Below are positions 41,891 through 50,801 of a stretch of 64,000 nucleotides of DNA, piece after piece. The position numbers were made by a program, and so were the translations under genes. The stretch comes from an uncultured Prevotellaceae bacterium (GTDB taxonomy: Bacteria; Bacteroidota; Bacteroidia; Bacteroidales; Bacteroidaceae). Every line of letters starts with the position of its first letter. The first letter of the stretch is position 1. The stretch covers positions 1 to 64,000 of the forward strand of contig CAMZCM010000009.1 of assembly GCA_947305005.1 (NCBI GenBank), read 5' to 3'. The notes beneath the pieces are model-generated. The model saw only the letters and a program-made list of their open reading frames with translations, did no database searches and was not told the DNA's origin.

Positions 41891-44134
41891 ATGACTAAAC
41901 GTTTAATCTTTCTATTCTGTCTCTGTACTATATTCAGTACTACAATCATACGTGCCGACGAAGGCATGTGGCTCTTGGGTAAAACAGATCCGAAAGCGAT
42001 GGCGGTAGCCCGCAGCCTCGGCCTCCAACTCTCTGACGACCAGCTTTATGGCGAGGATGGAATGAGCCTTAAGGATTGCGTAGTGGATTTCTCCGACTAC
42101 TGTTCTGGTGTCATTGTGAGCGCCGACGGTCTCCTCTTCACCAATCACCACTGTGGCTTCCGTGCCATCCAGCAACTCTCAACGCCCGAAGATGATATCT
42201 TGCGAAATGGTTTCGTGGCTCACTCCTACGCAGAGGAACGTCCAGCCAAAGATATCTTCGTAAAGATTTGGCAGCGCACGGTTGATGTCACCGAGCAGGT
42301 GCGTCATGAGCTGGACAGCATCTATGCCAGTCGTGGAAAGCGCTTGAAAGAAAAGGAGAAAGCACAGATTTACGCCGATTACATCGGTGGCATCCTCAGC
42401 AGCATTGCCTCTCGTGCTGAGATACAGGCTGAGAAGGAAGGTCGCCTTGGCGTCGTCTGCGACTGTAAGTCGTTCTACGGTGCATCGGTTTTCTACCTCA
42501 ACGAATACAAACAGTATTCCGATGTGCGCCTCGTCTTCACCGTTCCCCAGTCATTGGGCAAGTTCGGTGGCGACACCGACAACTGGATGTGGCCGCGTCA
42601 GACTGCCGACTTCAGTGTGTTCCGCGTTTATGCCGACAGCCTCGGACAACCGGCTGAGTACAACGAGAAAAACGTGCCCTTACACCCGAAGCGCTGGGCA
42701 AAGGTGAGCCTCGATGGTTTCACACAAGGCGATTACTGCATGACCATCGGCTATCCAGGCAGCACCAGCCGTTACCTCAGCAGCTACGGTATCAGCGAGC
42801 GTGTCGGAACATCGAACGCCTCCATGATCCAGGTGCGTGGTAAGAAACAGGATGTGTGGAAACGTTGGATGCGCGAAGACCGTTCCGTAGGCATCAAATA
42901 TGCTTCAAAATACGCCGGTTCATCAAACTATTGGAAGAATTCACAGGGCATGAATGAGGCTATCAAACGCCTTGGCATCATCGAGAAAAAGCAGCAACGC
43001 GAACAAGAGATCCGACGTTGGTACACTGCCAACACTGAGCGCAAAACACGCTTTAACCAGATGTTTCCGATTCTGAAGAAAGGTTACCATTCTCGTTACA
43101 ATGCCCGCTATGCCTACTGCTTCATGAACGAGACGTTCTTCCGCGGCATTGAAATTCTCACTTTTGCCAAGCTGGTAGAGAGCTACAACAGAGCCATCGG
43201 TGATGGCAAGCAGAACCTGCTGGACCACATGCAGAATGCCTATAAGGACTACGACGCTCGTGTTGACGAAGAGACAATGGCTGTGCTTCTGGAGAACTAT
43301 GCTGAACAGGTGAGCAGCAAGTATCTGCCACGTTTCTACGGCGATATCCACAAGAAATACAAGAACGATTACCGTGCCTTTGCCCACGAAGTCTTTGCCA
43401 AGAGCAAGCTCACTAGCTACGAGGGTTGGTATCAGCTGACTCACGCCAAAGTGCGCTCTTCCATTCATTACGAAGATTCCTTGGAACAGTCACTGGCCGA
43501 TCAGAAAGCCTACGAGACCTATGTGAACAGCGATCCTGCCGTCAGTCTGGCTCAGGCCGTGACAGACATGGTGAACAGCGTGATTGCCAAGCCGCTCAAC
43601 GAGCCCGCTGCCAACATCTCCTACAACGAGAACCTACTCACACAGGCTGTCCTTGAGATGGAAATGGAGCAACCCCACTACAGCGATGCCAACTTCACCC
43701 AGCGCATGAGCTTCGGCATCGTCAGCGACTACACCAACGCCGGCACTCACCACGATTTCCTCACCACAATGCCCTCGCTGATTGAGAAGATTGAGAAGGG
43801 AAAGGACAATCCTGATTATCTGGTAGAAGCCGAGGTACTGAAGTTGCTGAAATCGGGTGACTACGGTCGCTATGTTGACCCCAAAACAAAACAACTGCCC
43901 CTCTGTTTCCTCACCACCAACGACATCACAGGTGGCAACAGCGGTAGTCCAATGTTCAACGGCAAGGGTGAACTTATCGGTCTCGCCTTCGACGGCAACT
44001 GGGATGCCCTCTCCAGCGACATTAGCTTTGACAGCGCCCTCACCCGTTGCATCGGCGTTGACATCCGTTTCGTCCTGTGGCTCATTGAAAAATGGGGCAA
44101 AGCAGACCGTCTCGTACAGGAAATCCTAAAATGA
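41891..44134 (+). CDS. S46-family dipeptidyl-peptidase, DPP7 type
   Basis: A 747-residue exported peptidase with a signal peptide (to about RADEG). The chymotrypsin-like triad is visible: TNHHCGF (His86/87), GGDTDNWMWPR (Asp 228-230) and GGNSGSP (Ser684). The S1 pocket residue in AFDGNWDAL is Gly702, the position that is Gly in DPP7 (hydrophobic P1) and Arg in DPP11 (acidic P1), so DPP7 specificity is expected. It releases dipeptides in the periplasm. The frame is open from 41558 within the previous gene, but ATG 41891 starts the signal peptide. Fifth gene after susC-susD. Confidence 0.9.
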   Translation: MTKRLIFLFCLCTIFSTTIIRADEGMWLLGKTDPKAMAVARSLGLQLSDDQLYGEDGMSLKDCVVDFSDYCSGVIVSADGLLFTNHHCGFRAIQQLSTPEDDILRNGFVAHSYAEERPAKDIFVKIWQRTVDVTEQVRHELDSIYASRGKRLKEKEKAQIYADYIGGILSSIASRAEIQAEKEGRLGVVCDCKSFYGASVFYLNEYKQYSDVRLVFTVPQSLGKFGGDTDNWMWPRQTADFSVFRVYADSLGQPAEYNEKNVPLHPKRWAKVSLDGFTQGDYCMTIGYPGSTSRYLSSYGISERVGTSNASMIQVRGKKQDVWKRWMREDRSVGIKYASKYAGSSNYWKNSQGMNEAIKRLGIIEKKQQREQEIRRWYTANTERKTRFNQMFPILKKGYHSRYNARYAYCFMNETFFRGIEILTFAKLVESYNRAIGDGKQNLLDHMQNAYKDYDARVDEETMAVLLENYAEQVSSKYLPRFYGDIHKKYKNDYRAFAHEVFAKSKLTSYEGWYQLTHAKVRSSIHYEDSLEQSLADQKAYETYVNSDPAVSLAQAVTDMVNSVIAKPLNEPAANISYNENLLTQAVLEMEMEQPHYSDANFTQRMSFGIVSDYTNAGTHHDFLTTMPSLIEKIEKGKDNPDYLVEAEVLKLLKSGDYGRYVDPKTKQLPLCFLTTNDITGGNSGSPMFNGKGELIGLAFDGNWDALSSDISFDSALTRCIGVDIRFVLWLIEKWGKADRLVQEILK

Positions 44135-44676
44135 CCATGCATCCCTTAGCACAATTCAAATACTGTCCCAAGTGCGGTTCACCGCGTTTTGTGGAGCACA
44201 ACGGCAAGTCCAAGCACTGCGAGGACTGCGGCTTCACCTATTATTTCAATCCTTCTGCCGCCACTGTTGCCTTGATTGTCCACAACGATGGGCGATGGCT
44301 CTGTGTACGTCGTGCCAAAGACCCAGCTAAGGGAACCCTCGACCTACCCGGCGGTTTCTCGGACATGTTTGAAACCAGTGAACAGGGAGTGATGCGTGAA
44401 GTAAAAGAGGAGACGGGACTCGACATCGACCGCGTGGAGTTCCTCTTCTCTGTTCCTAACCAATATGAGTATTCCGGTTTCCTCGTGCACACCATTGATA
44501 TGTTCTATCGCTGTCACGTGAAGGATGCCGAGACCAATCCCGCAGTCTTCGAAACAGCCCGTGCGGCCGACGATGCCGGTGAACTCCTTTGGCTGCGTCC
44601 TGAAAACATTCGTCCTGAGGACTTCGGGCTCCTCAGTATTCGGCGTGGTGTCACCCAACTTCTCCATAAAGGCTAA
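44131..44676 (+). CDS. NUDIX hydrolase with zinc ribbon
   Basis: A 181-residue cytoplasmic protein. YCPKCGS and HCEDCGFTYY give a four-Cys zinc ribbon (about residues 9-32). The Nudix box GGFSDMFETSEQGVMREVKEETGLDI starts near residue 74 and keeps the REVKEE metal ligands. It resembles NADH pyrophosphatase-like or ADP-ribose-type Nudix proteins but is shorter than NudC. Its ATG overlaps the S46 stop (ATGA), so it is translated with the peptidase operon although no functional link is obvious. Confidence 0.85.
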   Translation: MTMHPLAQFKYCPKCGSPRFVEHNGKSKHCEDCGFTYYFNPSAATVALIVHNDGRWLCVRRAKDPAKGTLDLPGGFSDMFETSEQGVMREVKEETGLDIDRVEFLFSVPNQYEYSGFLVHTIDMFYRCHVKDAETNPAVFETARAADDAGELLWLRPENIRPEDFGLLSIRRGVTQLLHKG

Positions 44677-44727
44677 GAAAAGTTAGAAGGGCGTTTTTCG
44701 CGTATTATAAAAACTTCATAGTCACAT

Positions 44728-44758
44728 ATAAAAAAAGAGGCCCTTCTCACGAAGAGCC
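44728..44758 (-). terminator. Terminator of the candidate ncRNA
   Basis: GGCTCTTC and GAAGGGCC (minus strand) pair over 8 bp with one G-U, around GTGA (44739-44758), followed by TCTTTTTTTAT. It has no T tract in the plus direction, so it does not end the nudix operon. Confidence 0.8.
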
Positions 44759-45056
44759 ACTCCTAAAGCTATGAACAAATCTTTTGTTGAAAATTCTCAG
44801 AATAACTTAGAGGACATAACGATCATGTTTCTCTTGCTTTCTCTGGACGCATCACTGCGACAGTTCTGCTTTTAGCTATTCTGATGTGGAAACGAGTGTT
44901 TCCTACAATCAACTTACCTTAACTAACTTACCTAAAGTTGAGCAGCAAGCTGCTCAGGGATGAAAACCTTTAAAACTAACCTAATACCATGAAAAACCGT
45001 ATATATAGAGAATATCTTCACAGATAAACTATCTATTTTGGATGTCTTCTCTTAAG
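44730..45056 (-). ncRNA. Candidate structured non-coding RNA, about 325 nt
   Basis: Bounded by a TACCTTTGC promoter (45062-45070) and an intrinsic terminator (44728-44758), with no open frame. Hairpins from 5' to 3' on the minus strand: GTCTT/AAGAC (45044-45058); a perfect 7-bp GAGCAGC/GCTGCTC hairpin (44940-44955); GGAAAC/GTTTCC (44888-44903); and CGCA/TGCG nested in CTG/CAG (44843-44863). The sequence does not show tmRNA, RNase P or SRP RNA landmarks. A 6S-type or Bacteroidales-specific RNA is possible but was not recognised. Confidence 0.55.
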
Positions 45057-45061
45057 ACACT

Positions 45062-45095
45062 GCAAAGGTAACATGAATTCGTGTAACCTGTACAC
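45062..45095 (-). promoter_or_regulatory. Promoter of the candidate ncRNA with inverted repeat at -33
   Basis: The -7 element is TACCTTTGC (45062-45070). In place of a TTTG -33 element there is an inverted repeat GTGTA-ACCTG-TACAC (45081-45095), which may be an operator. Confidence 0.55.
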
Positions 45096-45130
45096 TTCTT
45101 CGATTGATTTATGGGGATTTTTTGTCTTTT

Positions 45131-45146
45131 ATTGATATAAATCAAT
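45131..45146. promoter_or_regulatory. FNR/CRP-like palindrome
   Basis: TTGATATAAATCAA (45132-45145) is a perfect match to the FNR consensus TTGAT-N4-ATCAA and extends by one A/T pair on each side. Its centre is about 82 bp upstream of the predicted ncRNA start. It does not form a terminator, since no T run follows on either strand. Confidence 0.5.
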
Positions 45147-45219
45147 GGATTAACAATTACAAAGGGCGTTTTTACACTTTTTTACTACCTTTTTTGTCTT
45201 TTGACGTCATTTCTCTAGC

Positions 45220-46809
45220 TTACTTTTGGTCGTAGGCGTGTTTTGGATAGTCAACAGTGTAGTGCAAACCTCTACTCTCTTTACGCTCAATAGCCTGACG
45301 GGTGATGAGATAGCCGACATTGACCATGTTGCGCAATTCGCAGATGTCCTTCGAGGCTTTCACACGCTTGAAGAGCTCTTCAGTCTCCTCGTAGATAATG
45401 TCCAAACGTGTCCAAGCGCGATGCAGACGAAGGTCGGAGCGAACGATGCCCACATAATTGGACATTATCTGTCCCACTTCCTTCATATCCTGCGCAATCA
45501 GTATCTTTTCCTCGTTAGTCATCGTTCCTTCGTCATTCCATTCAGGAACAGCCTCATTAAACTGGTAGTTATCAATACAGGCAATGCTGTGCTCAGCGGC
45601 TTTATCAGCATAAACAACAGCCTCGATGAGGGAGTTCGAGGCTAAACGGTTTCCGCCGTGCAGACCTGTACAGGAACACTCACCAACAGCATAGAGGCGG
45701 TGAATGGTACTCTCGCCATTCAGATCCACTTTGATACCACCACACATATAATGGGCACAGGGCACCACGGGGATATACTGCTTGGTGATGTCGATGCCTA
45801 TAGATAAGCATTTAGCGTAGATATTTGGGAAGTGGTGCTTGGTCTCCTCTGGGTCTTTATGTGTCACGTCCAGACAGACGTGGTCGATACCGTGAATCTT
45901 CATCTCTTTATCGATGGCGCGGGCTACGATGTCACGAGGAGCCAGCGAAAGACGTTTGTCGTATTTCTGCATGAACTCTTCGCCGTTGGGAAGACGGAGG
46001 ATGCCGCCATAGCCACGCATAGCCTCGGTGATGAGGTAAGCGGGATGTGTCTCGCTGGGGTTATAGAGCGCTGTAGGATGGAACTGCACAAATTCCATAT
46101 CCTTCACAATACCCTTGGCGCGATAGACCATAGCGATACCGTCACCCGTAGCGATGTTGGGATTGGTCGTAGTGGCATACACAGCACCAGTGCCACCGGT
46201 GGCCATCAGGGTAACACGACTCAAAAAGGTGTCAATTTTATGCGTGTCAGGATCTAGAACGTAGGCACCATAGCACTCTATATCGTTCTGATGTCGGTTC
46301 ACCTCGCGACCTAGATGGTGCTGCGTAATAATTTCTACGGCGAAGTGGTTTTCCAACACCGTGATACGCTTGTTGCGGCGTACGGCACGAATCAAGCCCT
46401 GTTGGATTTCGTGGCCAGTATCATCGGCGTGGTGCAGGATGCGGAATTCCGAGTGTCCGCCCTCCCGGTGGAGGTCAAACTCACCATCCTCATTCTTGTC
46501 GAAGTTCACACCCCATTTGACCAGATCGGCTATGCCCTTAGGAGCATTCTTCACCACCTGTTCCACAGCGGCGGGATCGGAGATGAAATCACCAGCCACC
46601 ATCGTATCTTGGATGTGTTTTTCGAAGTTATCCACCTTCAGGTTCGTGACACTCGCCACGCCGCCCTGAGCCTTATCCGTATTGGCCTCGTCGATAGTCG
46701 TCTTGCAAATGAGGGCCACCTTGCCTTTTCCGCTTTGGGCTACCTTTAACGCATAACTCATGCCGGCCACGCCAGAGCCGATGATGAGAAAGTCGAATTT
46801 ACGTATCAT
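45220..46809 (-). CDS. nadB: L-aspartate oxidase
   Basis: A 529-residue flavoenzyme that oxidises aspartate to iminoaspartate, the first step of NAD synthesis. The FAD site is FLIIGSGVAGMSYA (Gly11, Gly13, Gly16). The succinate dehydrogenase/fumarate reductase-like core has EGGHSEFRILHHADDTG and FVQFHPTAL, then HYMCGGIKVD and the C-terminal LHRAWTRLD helical domain. nadA and nadC are not in this window, so the pathway genes are split. It has a promoter at 46832-46861 and no clear terminator after it. Confidence 0.94.
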   Translation of the reverse strand: MIRKFDFLIIGSGVAGMSYALKVAQSGKGKVALICKTTIDEANTDKAQGGVASVTNLKVDNFEKHIQDTMVAGDFISDPAAVEQVVKNAPKGIADLVKWGVNFDKNEDGEFDLHREGGHSEFRILHHADDTGHEIQQGLIRAVRRNKRITVLENHFAVEIITQHHLGREVNRHQNDIECYGAYVLDPDTHKIDTFLSRVTLMATGGTGAVYATTTNPNIATGDGIAMVYRAKGIVKDMEFVQFHPTALYNPSETHPAYLITEAMRGYGGILRLPNGEEFMQKYDKRLSLAPRDIVARAIDKEMKIHGIDHVCLDVTHKDPEETKHHFPNIYAKCLSIGIDITKQYIPVVPCAHYMCGGIKVDLNGESTIHRLYAVGECSCTGLHGGNRLASNSLIEAVVYADKAAEHSIACIDNYQFNEAVPEWNDEGTMTNEEKILIAQDMKEVGQIMSNYVGIVRSDLRLHRAWTRLDIIYEETEELFKRVKASKDICELRNMVNVGYLITRQAIERKESRGLHYTVDYPKHAYDQK

Positions 46810-46831
46810 AATAGAATGGATGAATTTTGCT

Positions 46832-46861
46832 GCAAAGTTATATAATTTAGGTCATCTGCAA
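46832..46861 (-). promoter_or_regulatory. Promoter of nadB
   Basis: Minus strand: TTG (46859-46861), 18 bp spacer, TAACTTTGC (46832-46840). It diverges from the PBP4 promoter. Confidence 0.5.
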
Positions 46862-46876
46862 GCATTTTTTCTCTTT

Positions 46877-46905
46877 TTTCACTTTTCATGATTTCACTTT
46901 TCATG
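46877..46905 (+). repeat. 15-bp period tandem repeat between divergent promoters
   Basis: TTTCACTTTTCATG occurs twice (46877-46890 and 46892-46905). The same word family forms the inverted repeat around the SusD start at 35096-35230. Confidence 0.8.
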
Positions 46906-46913
46906 GAATTGTG

Positions 46914-46922
46914 TACCTTTGC
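46914..46922 (+). promoter_or_regulatory. Promoter -7 element of the PBP4-like gene
   Basis: TACCTTTGC, 19 bp before the start codon. The -33 region is T-rich without a clear TTG. Confidence 0.55.
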
Positions 46923-46941
46923 GCACAAATAAAAAACAACG

Positions 46942-48195
46942 ATGAAGAAAAACTATGTTTTCTATTTCGTGATCATGCTCGTCATGGTTTCCTGTGGCTC
47001 CAGCCGTCATGCTACGCGTCAGCAGAGAGAACCTGATGTGAGACAAACCACTCTGGATAAGACCGTTCCGCACAAAGAGGTGACCACGACTTATCCCTCG
47101 AAGAGTAAGAAAACTCTGAAAAGCAAGCCGCAGTTGGCTGAGCGTATTGACAGCCTGATTTATTCGGCTGATACGTTGCTGCAGTTCTCCCAACTCGGAA
47201 TACACATCGTGGATCTTACGACCGGACAGGTTGTCTATACGCGCAATGCAGGCCACCGTATGCGTCCAGCTTCCACAGAGAAACTGGTGACAGCCATCTC
47301 CGCCCTTGACATCCTTGGGCCTTCCCATCAGTTTTCTACGCAGCTGCTGTCAACCGCGTCCTTAAGTGGCGGAACACTGCAGGGCGACCTATATATTAAA
47401 GGTGTGATGGACCCATTGCTCACCACAGCCGATGTCCGCACTTTGGCCAGTCAGCTCAAAGCTGCAGGCATCCGTCGCATCACAGGCCGTCTTGTCGCTG
47501 ACGCCTCCTTCAAGGATGCTGACGAGCTGGGGTGGGGCTGGTGCTGGGATGACGAAAATCCCACCTTATCGCCTTTGCTCGTCAACGGGAAGACCGGTCT
47601 TCCTGCAGCCTTGCTCAATGCGCTGAAGAACGTAGGCATCACTGTTAGCAAGGGCACAGTTTCAGGTATCACACCCACCAAAGCCCGTGAACTAGCCGCC
47701 TGTCGCCGTCCCATTACGGCTGTCCTGCAACCCATGATGAAGGAAAGTGACAATCTCTGTGCCGAAGCTGTATTTTATCAATTGGGCAAGACACGCAAGC
47801 AAATAGCACCGCTCATCAACAACCTGACGGGACCTGTTTCCACCATTGCCGACGGCAGCGGTCTCTCCCTTTATAATTACCAGACGCCCGAGACTTTCAC
47901 GCGGCTGCTGACTTACGCCGCCGCTCGTCCTGACAGCATCTTCAATCCTCTCCTAGAAGCCCTGCCCATTGCCGCTGTTGACGGCACGTTGAAGAAGCGC
48001 ATGGCCGATACGCCTGCTGCGGCCAATGTTCGCGCCAAAACAGGCTCTGTTTCAGCTGTCTCCACCCTCGCAGGCTATACCACCCAGCGTTCCACTGGCC
48101 ACCTCATCGCCTTTGCCATCATGAATCAGGGTATTGAACGCATGGCACAAGGCCGTACCTTCCAAGATCAAGTCTGTATCATACTGAGTGAATAA
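46942..48195 (+). CDS. dacB: D-alanyl-D-alanine carboxypeptidase/endopeptidase (PBP4, S13 family)
   Basis: A 417-residue lipoprotein (lipobox MVSC, Cys19) of the class C penicillin-binding proteins, which trim peptidoglycan stem peptides or cut cross-links. Active-site motifs are ASTEKL with Ser111 and Lys114 (SxxK), ESDN with Ser269 and Asn271 (SxN), and AKTGSVS with Lys366 (KTG). It is shorter than E. coli PBP4 (about 477), mainly because of a reduced domain between the first two motifs. A basic linker follows the lipid anchor. Confidence 0.92.
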   Translation: MKKNYVFYFVIMLVMVSCGSSRHATRQQREPDVRQTTLDKTVPHKEVTTTYPSKSKKTLKSKPQLAERIDSLIYSADTLLQFSQLGIHIVDLTTGQVVYTRNAGHRMRPASTEKLVTAISALDILGPSHQFSTQLLSTASLSGGTLQGDLYIKGVMDPLLTTADVRTLASQLKAAGIRRITGRLVADASFKDADELGWGWCWDDENPTLSPLLVNGKTGLPAALLNALKNVGITVSKGTVSGITPTKARELAACRRPITAVLQPMMKESDNLCAEAVFYQLGKTRKQIAPLINNLTGPVSTIADGSGLSLYNYQTPETFTRLLTYAAARPDSIFNPLLEALPIAAVDGTLKKRMADTPAAANVRAKTGSVSAVSTLAGYTTQRSTGHLIAFAIMNQGIERMAQGRTFQDQVCIILSE

Positions 48196-48252
48196 CGGCA
48201 TAATGCTGCACACATAACGGTGAACACTTATGTCGTAAAAAGAAAATTTCCC

Positions 48253-50484
48253 TCACCTAAAAAACACCTTCAAGAACCTACATCCGTGTAATGGGATGGT
48301 GCAGTTGAGTTCGCTTTCAGAGAGATTCTTCTGGCGCCATAGGTCGCGAATTGTTTTAGCAGGCTCTTTTGAGGGGATAAGGGTCTTCATATCCACTTTC
48401 TGGTCTGTGTCGCCGACGTTGAAAATACCTACGGCAATGGCTCCGTCTGCCAACGGACGACTCCATACCTCAATGTCGCCTTCCTTCTGGACGCGGTCGG
48501 CTTGCTTGCCGAGGAGATCCTGATTGATGGCGTTCACCTCATTATTGCAAAGCAGGTTCAGCGTGAAATCATCCATCTGAGCAATATCACAACCGATGAG
48601 CATATTTGAGGAGACAATGGTCCACAGCGTGATATGAGTGTATTGCTCATCAGGTGTCAGACGCGTCTCGCGCAGGCCGTTGGTGTCCTCGCCCAATCCA
48701 TAACCTACTTTACCCACCACCAGCATATCGGGGTCGTTCCAATGGCCGATAGAGGAATATTGGGATTTGCCTAACTGCTGACGGAAACCAACATCAGAGA
48801 TTGACTTCCATGTGTCGTTGATGTCCTGTGACGTACGCCAGCTGTTGCCATCGCAATATAGGCCCCACAGATACACCTTAGTTCCACCCAAGGGACCAAG
48901 GCTGTAGAAGATATCGCGAGGCTGCTGGCGTAAGTACTTCTGCATCAGTAGATGGGGGCGCACACAGCTGGCAAACCCCCAATCGTTTTCCTGAACACGT
49001 ACATTCTCATAGCTGCACCAGTCGTATTTCAAGTAATCCACGCCCCATTTGTTCCAAACCTCGGCGTCCTCCTTCTCGTGGTCGAGGCTTCCGAGATAGC
49101 CACCACAAGTAGTAGCTCCGGGCGAACTGTAGATACCGAACTTCAGTCCGCGCTCGTGGAGCCAATCTACAAGTTCCTTCATAGAGGGGAACTTCTCGTT
49201 TGCATCGAGAGTACCGTCGGCATTGCGTTCAGGAGCCTCCCAGCCATCATCGATGTTGATGTAGCTGTAGCCATAGTCGGCCAGACCTTTGTCGATAAGT
49301 GCCTGTGCCGAGGAAATCACCTTATCCTGCGTGACAGTCAGTCCCCAGCAGTTCCACGAGTTCCAACCCATAGGGGGCGTTTGGCCTATCATGTCTGCGC
49401 CCACCTTCAGCGTGAAGTCTTGTGAAGCCCTACCCTTTGCATTCTCAGCGGTTACGGTGAAAGCCAGGTTAGTTGGTTTGTCTATCTTTCCGCTCAGCAC
49501 GCCGCTTTCTGTCAGCTGGAGCCCTGCGGGCAGGTTGTTACAGGTGAACTTCATAGGCTTTTCACCCGATACGGGGAAGCGATAGATGACAGGGGAACCG
49601 GGACGCACACCCCACACCGGAGCACCATTGAAGCGGGGTGTGATTGGAGCCTTTGGTGTCAGAACGTATTTCAGCTGCTTACTTTCGCTAAGCACCTTTC
49701 CTGTCTTCGCGTCGGTGTAGGTTGCCGTCAGTTGGCACATCTTATCCATATTGTAGGGAACAGACACGCGCACAGGCTTGTTGCGCTTGATGGACAGTCT
49801 TTTGGTCTGAGACATCACCTTAGCTCCCGTCTCGCGGTCTGTAATCGTAACATCCAGCGTCCCTATGGTAGTCGTTAAATAGTCGTTGCAGACTTCTATA
49901 TCATAATGGTACTGTCCGATATTCGTATCCATAAGGCGCATAGAAAGTCCGTCAGCAGCCTTAGGGCAAAAAATCGTCAGAGGATTGTTGTACAAACCGC
50001 CAGAACCACCACGATTATAGACGCGAACAGCAATCACGTTTTCTGCATCCAAGCGGACACCGTCTTTTCTGACATCGACCATATAGTTGCGAACAACATT
50101 ACTAGCAGGGAAATAGCCCGCCGCATCTGTCGGCATACGGCCCGTCGAGCCAATCAGCTTACCATTCAAGTAGCATTCGTCTACATCATCAGCCTTGGGT
50201 ATATTGAAGATAAGAGCATTCTGCTGGTCCGCACCTTGGAATACACTTTTGGGGATATTCACATGAATGCGATACCAACCATATGCCTTCGTATTTTGTG
50301 GAAAGCCTTGCTCATCCCATCTTTTCGTAATGTCAATCTCACTCCAAGAAGCATCGTTCATTTCTGGCTTTGCCCAATCCATGTCATCACCTTGCTTGAA
50401 AAACGCCTTGCTAACACAAATGTTCTGTGCGCTTGCCTGCAGCCCCATCAGAGCCATCAATGCTACTAAATATAGTTGTTTCAT
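48253..50484 (-). CDS. GH27 alpha-galactosidase with N-terminal beta-sandwich domains
   Basis: A 743-residue exported enzyme with signal peptide (to about ASAQ, residue 19). Residues 20-165 resemble a GH2-type sugar-binding beta-sandwich (WYRIHVNIPKSVF, YLNGKLIGSTG). Residues about 285-360 form a putative Ig domain (NLPAGLQLTESGVLSG). The GH27 barrel starts at TPPMGWNSWNCWG. The nucleophile is Asp488 in YLKYDWC and the acid/base Asp is in HWNDPDML (about 581-588). A C-terminal beta domain follows. It removes alpha-galactose from plant galactomannans or raffinose sugars. It stands alone, with no SusC/D. Confidence 0.9.
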   Translation of the reverse strand: MKQLYLVALMALMGLQASAQNICVSKAFFKQGDDMDWAKPEMNDASWSEIDITKRWDEQGFPQNTKAYGWYRIHVNIPKSVFQGADQQNALIFNIPKADDVDECYLNGKLIGSTGRMPTDAAGYFPASNVVRNYMVDVRKDGVRLDAENVIAVRVYNRGGSGGLYNNPLTIFCPKAADGLSMRLMDTNIGQYHYDIEVCNDYLTTTIGTLDVTITDRETGAKVMSQTKRLSIKRNKPVRVSVPYNMDKMCQLTATYTDAKTGKVLSESKQLKYVLTPKAPITPRFNGAPVWGVRPGSPVIYRFPVSGEKPMKFTCNNLPAGLQLTESGVLSGKIDKPTNLAFTVTAENAKGRASQDFTLKVGADMIGQTPPMGWNSWNCWGLTVTQDKVISSAQALIDKGLADYGYSYINIDDGWEAPERNADGTLDANEKFPSMKELVDWLHERGLKFGIYSSPGATTCGGYLGSLDHEKEDAEVWNKWGVDYLKYDWCSYENVRVQENDWGFASCVRPHLLMQKYLRQQPRDIFYSLGPLGGTKVYLWGLYCDGNSWRTSQDINDTWKSISDVGFRQQLGKSQYSSIGHWNDPDMLVVGKVGYGLGEDTNGLRETRLTPDEQYTHITLWTIVSSNMLIGCDIAQMDDFTLNLLCNNEVNAINQDLLGKQADRVQKEGDIEVWSRPLADGAIAVGIFNVGDTDQKVDMKTLIPSKEPAKTIRDLWRQKNLSESELNCTIPLHGCRFLKVFFR

Positions 50485-50801
50485 TGCTAATTTATGGTTT
50501 TAAAGGATAAAAACGGTGTTTGACGTTACAAATATAACTTTTAACTTCCTACAAAGCTTCCTGTTTTAAGGAATAGTAACGTTTGTTGGGGGTATTTTTA
50601 TCATATTTGTTGATTGAGCACAATAGGAAGTGAGGAAAGAGAAGAAATATCATAAAAGGAAAGAGCAAAATTATATTTTTGGCTTCTTGACAGCACATTA
50701 TCAAAAATAAATAAGTATCTTTGCCGTCAGAAACGTATCATCTCATGATGGTACAAGAGTGGAATCATCATATTATCAACCTATAAACTTTCAATTCAAC
50801 A
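50485..50801. promoter_or_regulatory. Divergent promoter region between GH27 and the KduD-like gene
   Basis: A TATCTTTGC element (50716-50724) faces the KduD-like gene and leaves a leader of about 75 nt. A TATATTTGT element (complement of 50528-50536) may serve the GH27 gene. No other conserved feature or open frame was seen in these 317 bp. Confidence 0.55.

Larger units (their letters stand above)
44677..45219. other. Gene-free region between nudix and nadB
   Basis: This 543-bp stretch has no convincing protein gene. The longest plus-strand frame that starts with ATG (44771) gives only 34 codons without a ribosome site. It holds a minus-strand promoter, several short hairpins, a terminator and an FNR-like palindrome, described separately. 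Confidence 0.8.

Noticed and set aside
44771-44875. Small plus-strand ORF of 34 codons beginning MNKSFVENSQ
   Set aside because: No ribosome site or promoter precedes it, and the opposite strand has a better explanation as a structured RNA.
44730-45056. tmRNA, RNase P RNA or SRP RNA
   Set aside because: No tRNA-like ends or tag reading frame, no RNase P GAGGAAAGTCC-type core and no SRP GGTGGCA-type loop are visible.
45132-45145. Terminator of nadB at the TTGATATAAATCAA palindrome
   Set aside because: The stem is only A/T-rich and short, and no T run follows on the minus strand.
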